DNA of 64,000 bases, taken from Tetmemena sp. SeJ-2015 (taxonomy: Eukaryota > Ciliophora > Spirotrichea > Sporadotrichida > Oxytrichidae). This document shows positions 53,306-61,575 of the stretch, piece after piece; within the stretch, counting starts at the first letter, position 1; each line of letters opens with the position of its first letter. A program made the translations under genes and the position numbers. The notes beneath the pieces are model-generated. The model was not told the origin of the DNA, ran no database searches, and saw only the letters and a list, made by a program, of their open reading frames with translations. The DNA lies in contig JAJKFJ010023569.1 in NCBI GenBank assembly GCA_027382625.1, forward strand, positions 124,001-188,000, given 5' to 3'.

Positions 53306-54152
53306 CTTTTTGTAAATATTATTCATTTAATTCTGAATTCTGTATAATTTTTTCTTAGATAAATCTATCTTAAAATTGTAGATATACTAGGATTATATTC
53401 TTAGAGAGATTGTTTCAAAAAAACAAAAGTGCTATTTACACTTCAAAATCATATTGAATTCGACAATTATTTGGAGAAGGCGCAGTTAAAGTTTTCTGTA
53501 ATAAGAGTTTCACATTCTAAAATTGGCACCTTTAAGTTTACATTACTGCTGAAATTTGAGCAACTGATTTCTTCGTTTATAGATTTAGGAAGAGTTCTTA
53601 TAATACTTTCTCTTAGAATTGTCATGAAAATCCGAAGTTTGTTTTAATTAAAATTAGCACAATAGAGCTTGAAATATTCAAGAGAAACTCAAAATAAAGT
53701 GTATGAAAATCATACTGCGCTCTAGATTCAAAATTTGGAAAGATGTTCCTTTCATTTTTGTTATTTATAAATATTCTCACATCTCTAAGTTTAGCCTATG
53801 TAAATATTCTTCTCCTCTATCTAGTTTACTAAGATACAATCACTCTCAGACTTTGAGGTTCTGTTCTTCAATAATTTCTGTTAATCTACTTAATCTATTT
53901 TGAAAAGCCTTGCGAAAGATTCTCTAGAGAGGTAAAAATGTAAGTTTAAAGTTGATGGGCAAAGTAACTTTTTTAATTAGAGTATAGACGCCAAATAAAA
54001 TTTGATTTAGTTTTTATCTGAAAGCTTCTAATCTTCCTCCTTCACCTAACGAGAACTTAAGTCTCAATATCAGCCTTAAAAAAAGCCGAACAAAGGTGCA
54101 TTTAATCCGCTCACAAAAGTGAGCAATAGTACAAAAGTACTTGATAAATGTT
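53306..54152 (+). CDS. Possible open frame, function unknown
   Basis: No TGA over about 280 codons when TAA/TAG are Gln. The N-terminal half is Phe/Leu/Ser-rich, the C-terminal half more polar (SQYQPQKKPNKGAFNPL). Such a run is uncommon but possible by chance in AT-rich DNA. It lies between the transposase and the MT-A70 gene. No start or homology was recognised. Confidence 0.25.
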
Positions 54153-54575
54153 GAGGAAAAATTAGAAGTTTCAAACCTCATAGTAAAAGCAATCGAAAAG
54201 GTGGCCTGCTTCAAATATTAGAGCTGCTAGCTCAAATTGATGATAAGTCTTTCTTCTATATATTTTAGCATTTTAGAATCAAAAACATTAGTGGAAGTTT
54301 AAATGCGATCTGCGGATAATTTTATCTTTTAAATTTATAAAATATTTTAAATTGCTTCAGTTTATACAATTAAAATAGTTTGGCAATTTTAGTTTAGTCA
54401 ATATTTAAAAACTTTAAACTTTGTGATTTCGCACTTTTAATTTTTAAACTTTGATCTTTTCTTAAATTTAAAGTGTTTAAACATTGTAAATATTAATAGA
54501 TAATAAATATATCGTTTGTAAAGTTTAAAGTATAATTTTATAAACTTTAATTATTGATAAGTTAAGTTGAAGGAA

Positions 54576-56384
54576 ATGTTTAAAGCAACACTCTCATTTT
54601 CAGACTCTAAAACTTCAAGTGAAGGTGATCAAGAATTTAGCTTCAATCATGTGCTGACAGAGGTTGAGTCTAAAAATGTATTCAAAGATTCTCCGTAGAG
54701 AATGCAGGAGAACTTGAAGATGAGCTCGACACAGAAGGAGTAGTTATAAATTTGCAGTTAAGCATGAGCGACTGAAAATTTTGATAGAGTCTAGAGATAA
54801 AGCAATCTAGATTATTGCTCCAAGAGGATAAAGCTCTCCTCCAGCAATCTTTATAGCAATAATAAAGATTCTCAAAAATCTAAGAACTGTGCAGAAGCAG
54901 AAATATTGCCAAACCAAAACAAAGAAGAGAATGATAAATGTCAACAAGATTAAAATCAAAGACACATTCTTAATTAACAAAATAGGGCAAAAAAGAAGCG
55001 TTAATTTTTGTTGAATCTTACTAGAGAAAAGAAGTGCTTGATTTATAAGTTTGGATGGACAAACCAATAAGTTAATAAGCTCAGCAAACTTCTAAAGTCA
55101 TACAAAGATTACAATTAGTTCTTTGAGAACTTTAGAAAGTAGTTTTTTGAAATTTAGCGCTAAAGGATGGCGAAGACGTAGTTCTAGTCTGCTTAGAAAG
55201 ATGAGTCTATTCAAGAGCAGATCAGGATTCTCATCGAGAATGAACTTAGGATTTTGGAGGAGTTTAGATTTACATTTAAGTACAAAAGCATGCAGTACTA
55301 AAAATCTCCAGGCTCAAGTGGAATCTCATAGAAAAGAAGAGAGAAGCAAAAAATGCTGATTTAGAAAATTATGAAAGATAAGGACTTACAGATAAAACAA
55401 GCTATGGATTAGCTCTAGATTAAGTTAAATGAGGAAGACAATCTATAAAAATACATTAATTAACTTCAAGACAAATTAAGTTAAGCTCAGTAAAACATGA
55501 CATCTTTGATAAATGAGAATTAACTTTTGGAGGAAGATAAGAAAATGCTCAAGGAGTAAATTGAGAAGCATAAACTAGGATTTCGAGCCTTAGTCAAAGA
55601 CACTTAGAGATAGAGGAATAGTTAGGCTTATGAGAGGGTAAATCCAGAAAAATACAAAAATCTTTAGGAGCCTCATCAATTCTTAATGTAAGAATATAAA
55701 TGGGGCTATAAGAGATGGAATAACAAGTAGTGGTAGTACTAAGGACTCATTTAAAGTACTGAAATGTGGGATCATGTTATAGAAGAGCATATATCAGACG
55801 AAATAGAGGATTAATTTAGAGCTATCGTGGTGGACGGACCTTGGAAAGGAACAGCGTGTAGATTTAAATACAAAACTCTTCGAGACAATGAAATCTTTAA
55901 ATATATACCTTTCAATAGGCTCTAAAGAAATGGCTACTTATTTATATGGGTCACTCAAAATAAATTGGAAATAGCTTTAAAGCTACTAAATGATCATGGA
56001 TATAAAAAATGTGACTTACTTGCTTGGATAAAAGTAAATGACGATGATACTCTCTACGATGGGATCGGATGGTACACAATACATTGCGCAGAGTTTTGCA
56101 TTTTAGCAAGAAAAAAACAACCTATGGGAGAGCTAAGAGATAGATCTATCCTTCAATTTGTGAGGAATGTAGTGATTGAAAAGGTCCGAAAGGCCTCACA
56201 GAAGCCAGATTCATTTTATGAGCTCGTTGAAACATTGATCCCTTCTCACAAGTACCTAGATGTTTACGGGAGACTTTACAACTAACGCGATTAGTGGGTT
56301 ACACTTGGAATACAGTCAATAATAGTACTATAAGAGTCTTTACCACCTAAAAAGAAATAGAGGAAAATCAGACATAATATTTGA
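54576..56384 (+). CDS. MT-A70 family methyltransferase with DGPW motif
   Basis: 602 codons in one frame from ATG 54576 to TGA 56382, with one internal TGA at codon 64 (54765-54767). Residues about 65-250 are Lys/Gln-rich, about 290-345 are coiled coil, and the C-terminal 200 form an MT-A70 core: DGPW at residue 420, then NGYLFIWVTQ, AEFCILARK, and the family's closing segment (KYLDVYGRLYNQRDQWVTLG). MT-A70 enzymes make N6-methyladenine in RNA or DNA; ciliate MTA1/MTA9-type proteins methylate DNA at ApT. The usual motif is DPPW. Gly in place of the first Pro may weaken or abolish catalysis, or mark a partner subunit. It sits between transposase A and transposon B. Possible alternative start after the TGA. 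Confidence 0.8.
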
Positions 56385-56439
56385 TTAACTTTTAATAAAA
56401 TTTAAAAAGTAAAACAAAAAAAAAACGTTATTTTCACAT

Positions 56440-58205
56440 CACACTTTGGATGAGATTTATGTCAGTATCTCAAGTATGTTTTAATTATGATTGAATATTT
56501 CATGCTCGAGGGTTTTAAGACTGTACAGGTGCAAGTTCAGATAGCCCTGTTATGTTGAACGACTCGTTAATCCGAGGGAGAGCAACTGAAGAAGCCATGC
56601 GAGATCCACTTCCAAAATCGATGCTCTCTACTCTTTCTGAAGGCAGTTCAAACTGAACTCTCGGGGTTTCTGTGTGAGCTCTGGTCGCCAAGTACTCCTT
56701 GCCGCGCTTCATGGAGCCGCCGAAGGAATCTCTTTCTCACAAAATAAGGAGCGTGGATATGGAATCTTGATAGGGCCGTAGGAAGATTGGGAGTTGAAGG
56801 AGAGTGCGGCATAACTTCGCTCAGCGATCTCTTGCTGCGATGGTAGGGTAGCGTTGTCTGAGGCAAGTGAATCGCTAGTTTCTGCAACTTCTCATCTAGC
56901 CCTTCATTATACTAAGTGTGCTTTGAGACGCTCGAGCAGTGTGAAGTGCTTTACTTGTGAGTGAGTTGTTTGCCCAGAGGTGGTAATAGAGTAAGCTAGC
57001 TTCGTCGTCGCTGAGAAAGCGACTATGACACCCCTGTATGCAGTACACTCGCTGCAAGCTTCCCTGTAAGGCTGAAGTCACCTTTGAAAAATTCTCCAGC
57101 CCTTTTGCAAATGAGACTAGCTCTGAATGGCACTCTCATCCAAGTTGATGATCAGTCTCCTCTCTCCTAGCGCCCGGATGTAGTGAGAGGCGGCTAGCTG
57201 CCGCTGGAGAAGACAGGATCTAGAGTTTGCACGAATGTCGACTTCATAGACCTTCTTGAAGGACATCCCGAGCTTCAGCTTCATCACTCTACCAAGGCGT
57301 CGAAGTGGGGTCCTGAGACCCGCTACACCTGCCATTTCCTCTTGCAGCTCTCGGAGTGAAGGAATAGCTTGCTTCCTCTAGAGGCGTCTCGTTACTGCTC
57401 TTAAGACTTAGGCTTCAAGAGAACTACAGGGGAAACCTCGCAACGGTGGCCTATCAGCTTCATCAGGTCAAGGTGATTTCAGTAACTTCTCCAATGCATG
57501 TCGCTTGATCCTGAATCTCTTCATCAAGGCTTAGTTTGTGCTGCCTCCCTCCTCGATCAGTCGGATAATGCGCCGCCGTTTCTCTACAAACAGAAGCCTC
57601 TCTCTGGATTCTAGCGATCTCTTCTGGATTCCCTAAGACTTACTCATGAGAACTCCAAATAAACACCATAAATGCTTACTCTTCTGAGGAAAGGCTTGAT
57701 CTTTAAAATTCCTCTGGCTTCCTAACCATTCTTCAACTGTGCTAATTGACCTGATGACGAGAGTGAATCAGATAGTCCAGGTTCAAATTGATGAGACTTC
57801 AGCTAAACTGCAAGATCCTCGCGAGACTTCAGCTCTTGATCTGTAAAGAGCTGTGCTTAGTTCTCCAAGCTTTCACTCTAGGTGATCTAGCGTCTGGGAT
57901 CAAGGATCGAGACCTGGAAAGCCTTGCCTTCCAGACGCGCCCAAACTTGCATCTCGAGTTCGTGCAGCCTTGTATGAGTGAGAGGCTGTAAGGGTCTAGG
58001 AATGAACTTTGGATCACCAACAATGATGACGCCTGTAGTCTGACAAATCTCATTTTCCTTCAGCTCCTCAGATCCAACTGATCCTACTACATTTTCCTCA
58101 TGATAAATTGCTCCTCCTCCTTGTGAGTCTGGGCGTACTTGACCCAAGAAATCATTCAGAGTTTACTGAATGTAGCTTTTGACTTGCCTTCCTTGCCTAC
58201 AAAGG
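56440..58205 (-). pseudogene. Transposase relic, copy B
   Basis: The minus-strand frame aligns with copy A. It has an N-terminal segment near 58200 (VKSYIQQTLNDFLGQV), an HTH near 57600 (IIRLIEEGGSTNQALMKRF), the run into the first catalytic Asp (RRLIINLDESAIQS near 57120) and a second Asp region (SDNA near 56860). The Glu region is degenerate. Several TGAs interrupt it, at least one where copy A has Trp. GC-rich and non-functional as read. Confidence 0.65.
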
Positions 58206-58394
58206 GGAAGAGTTAATTATCTTGAGAGACAGAAAAGTAAAGAGAACATTCGCAGCCTCTGCGAGGTACTTACATATTTACTAAGACTTATTAATTGTTA
58301 ATTCGCTAATAAATTTATAGTTATCTCTCCTCAACAACAGAGTGACTGCCTTGCAAATCAGAGTGACTGCCTTGCAAATCAGGCTTTAGTAAGA

Positions 58395-59260
58395 GATGGA
58401 TAGATAGCTCACTTAAGTTCATGTCAACGAGGTGAAACAAAAGATCGGGAGTAAGAAGGAGCTTTATGACTTCCTTACATAGGAATGTGGGGCTTACCTC
58501 CCTAAGATGAATTGCTCCAACATCTTCTTCTTCAGGAGCATTCTCACAGGTGAGAAGGAGGTAAGCACATAAGCTTAACGCTTGTAGTACTTGAAGAGAA
58601 GTGATGTGGTGTGGGCTGCAGTCCCTCAGATAGCAGGTCTGACTGCGGAGGATCTTTAGACTATGCCTCTTAAAGGTATCATCTCAAGGTATCTCCCCGA
58701 TAGTGCTGGACTGCTGTCATTACGACGACAAAATGGATTTACAGCATTGCTGCTCTCTCTTAAGACGACAAAACGTGTCAATGATAAGGTTTCGAAGCGG
58801 CAAGCAGAGAAAGAAGGGAGAAAGCTCGAATCGCATCCTGAAGCCACGAAAACTCCTTAAACGCATAATCGAAACTGAGTTGTGGGCTAATCACTTCTCT
58901 TCTAATCCCTCTTCATTCAAGTGGTAATCACACTGCTATCACAGCGTCGTCTCAAAGTTGATCCTGTATAGTTTTAGAAGGCGCGATCAGCCATTCCTAC
59001 ATCAAGCAAAAGTGCAAAAGAGAGAGAGATAGCCTGTCTTCCCATGTGGAAGAAGAGCCAAGGAAAGTCAATCGCATCGAAGCTGCAACTCAGACATCAG
59101 GTACAAGCGAGTGCGGGAACGAGATCGGCCAGCTAAAAGAACGGCTTGGAGACCTTATCAGCTAAATAATTGGTCATGACATCTTAGAGGCGGCATCATA
59201 GCGACGACGGGGGAAGCCTTAGGCGTTGATCCCTAGGTCATGGAGAATATATGATGGGGT
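58395..59260 (+). pseudogene. Accessory ORF relic, copy B
   Basis: From ATG 58395 the frame reads close to copy A (IGSKKELYDFLTQECGAYLP; GEKEVSTQAQRLQYL; VPQIAGLTAEDL). Near 58700 the match moves to another frame, and near 59100 a C-terminal coil (NEIGQLKERLGDLISQIIG) parallels the copy A tail. At least two frame shifts, so a relic or a poorly assembled copy. It is divergent from the transposase relic, as in copy A. Confidence 0.6.
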
Positions 59261-59699
59261 GAGTTATGTAATTCCCTAAAAGCTCTTAATAAAAATACAT
59301 TGCTCGCGATGTGAGTTAATACTTTTTTATTTCTGAGAGGGACTTAATCTGCAAAGATGGTTAACTGAAATTAAATGCCATCTTCCTACACTTCTCTAAG
59401 CTCAAGGTTAGCACCAAGCGGGCGAACGTCCAGACATCCTGCTCGAAGCAAAGTAGGTGAGCCAGAGGTTCTAGTCATGGTCTGAGACTTCGTGGGTGGT
59501 ATCATCGACCTTATTTAACTGCCGAATGGGGGGTATTCCAACCGCCCTAACATCCTCGCCTTAACAAACCAAACGAGGAGACCAGCGGGGGGTTTGATGC
59601 CACGGAGTCAAGGAGTCGTCTGATATTTCCCGTACCATATCCATGCGCTTAGCTTCCCACATTGGTGAGTTCACGAACCGATGGCGAGGATGTCGATGA

Positions 59700-61505
59700 C
59701 TGGTGTCGGACGGTGGGTGAAAATAGAATCGTCATGACAAGGTGCGGCCAACAGCGATCCTGCTTGCAGAGACCTTGAGCTGAGCGAAGTGAGAGATTGC
59801 CTTGGTGGAGCTATAGACTGTTCTAATCAAGGCAACGAGAGGATGATGGGTAAGGTGATAGGTCTTCTGGGCATTTGGCGACCAGTGAGGCTTCCTCCGC
59901 TCAGGGGATGGCATGGCGGCGCACAAGGAAGATTCGCCGGCGGCTATCCGCTCCCTCCACAGCCAGTCTGGATGCGTTCTTACAGGCTTTCGCGAACTGC
60001 CGGACACATAACGTAAGGATAGAGTCGCGGGCAGCGATTGACGCACTGGAGGCCTTGAGCGTCGCATCATGCTTTACTAAAGCCGATGCGCTCACGCAGA
60101 TCGAGTTGTGCCGCTTCCGCGTGAGCCAGTTCATATCCCGTTATTCCCGAAACAGCCCTTCGCGAAGCTCGAGATCGTGCCTACTCATCAAATACCTAGG
60201 TCGAGGCGAACGGGCTGAGTCGAGTGGGAGAGGCCGAGGAGATCTTCTCCATCTCATTTGTGGCTTGGAGCCCGCTTGGAGGAGAGGAGTTTCTAAAGCC
60301 GCAAGCTTGGGATCCCCCAGCATTGGTTGCCTAGTTGAGCTGGTAGAGTCGCGTCAATCTATAATGGCTAGATGAAAGCCTTCCACCCTGATGAGTGATT
60401 CGAGATGCCGAGTAACCTCCTTCCTAATTCAGTCGGAAGTCCTAACAGGGAAGTTGAGTGGTTTCTCACGCTTCCCAGGCTAGAAGGCAACAGCCTTCTA
60501 AGCACTATCCGTTGGATGAGGAAAGAACGCGGCACTTCGTCATTCTTAAGTGTGGGAGGACATCTCAAAATTGTACTTGGCGAGCTCGCATGCACCCGGG
60601 TCACTGGAGCTAGTCCGGGAAGATGAGTGAGGGAAGCTAGTCGGACTAACCAACCGGCGTTAGAGGCTGGGCCTAGGAGAAGTGCCGCGCCAGTATGTCA
60701 CCCAGTCACGCGTTTGGCGAGCCGGAGGTGCTCGAAGACGGAGGGCTGCCTGCCGAGGAGTCATCTCATACAGCCCAGAGATCGTTAGCGGCTCGGAGAG
60801 ATGAGGAGGGAGGCTTCCTGCAAGTCTGGCGGGATCCGCAAGGCCATGTCAGCGAATAGGGGGCCGGAGACTTGAGAGAGAGGTGCTGCACATGCCATCT
60901 TGAGGAGCTGATAAGCTGAGGAGATGAGCCTGAGTCCTCTGCGTGTGGGGGAGTGTGCGGCATGCTCTTGAGAAAGCGGCGGCCTCCAGGGAGCGTGAGG
61001 AGAGATGAGGATGAGGAACAAACGAGAGGATAAGATCTGAGCCGCCACAGTCATGGATGCGTGAGAAAGGGAAGGAGTTCAGACAAGAGCACCACTGCAA
61101 AGACACTCTGGCGCTTCATGTCTTCCACTCAGCATAGGCCTCAACTGCGACCACCCGAGCCCCTCGTTTGAGTTAGAATATTAAATATTAAGTTAATAGT
61201 AAATAAGGGGGCACGGCTCGGAGATGCCCACGGGGCTGATCAATCACCTCATCATGGGGCACTCATACTTTTCGGCTTCTCTTCCTGTGAACGGTGCGGC
61301 CAGCTGGCTGCAGCAGTCTATTGCTCGAGCATCCCAGAGGTATGAGTTGCGACAGGTGAGGTGTTAGCCCAGGGCCAGAGACTGGAGGCTGCAGCTGAGT
61401 GGATGCACAGGGAGTGACTTTCGGCAATTTGCAGCAGGATCATTGATCTCTCCTGACTTGATCACGGAGCCTGACCTAACGACTCTATCGAGGCCGATCA
61501 CGTGT
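59700..61505 (+). pseudogene. Third ORF relic, copy B
   Basis: GC-rich DNA with overlapping open frames on both strands. The plus strand is preferred because near 61230-61300 it reads LINHLIMGHSYFSASLPVNG, which resembles a segment of the copy C ORF, in the same orientation and at a similar distance from the telomere-like end. Other plus frames (59875-60375; 60405-60626) may be pieces of it. Weakly supported. Confidence 0.35.
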
Positions 61506-61560
61506 AATTAACCTTGCACATTTCTTCATCATCCACTCCATCTCTTCACCTGGGTGATTT

Positions 61561-61575
61561 GGGGTTTTGGGGTTT
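61561..61575 (+). repeat. Telomere-like right end of element B
   Basis: GGGGTTTTGGGGTTT, nearly two perfect G4T4 units preceded by a T run. It is the best preserved of the three ends. Coding sequence for an ABC transporter begins immediately after it. Confidence 0.75.

Larger units (their letters stand above)
56440..61575. mobile_element. TBE-like transposon copy B, GC-rich, inverted relative to copy A
   Basis: About 5.1 kb far richer in G+C than its flanks. It holds a minus-strand transposase relic, a plus-strand accessory ORF and a plus-strand third ORF relic, and ends in GGGGTTTTGGGGTTT at 61561-61575. The divergent order of transposase and accessory ORF is that of copy A, reversed. The left end was not found; the boundary is placed after the methyltransferase stop where composition changes. 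The right end lies directly against ABC-transporter coding sequence. Confidence 0.65.

Noticed and set aside
59901..60134. Minus-strand frame in copy B resembling the copy D ORF
   Set aside because: The similarity is weak, and orientation relative to the telomere-like end would conflict with copies C and D. A plus-strand match near 61250 fits better.
60405..60626. Kinase-like hint (GHLKIV followed by LACT) in copy B
   Set aside because: The DFG residues are not present and the surrounding sequence has no other kinase motif. Too short to support a domain call.
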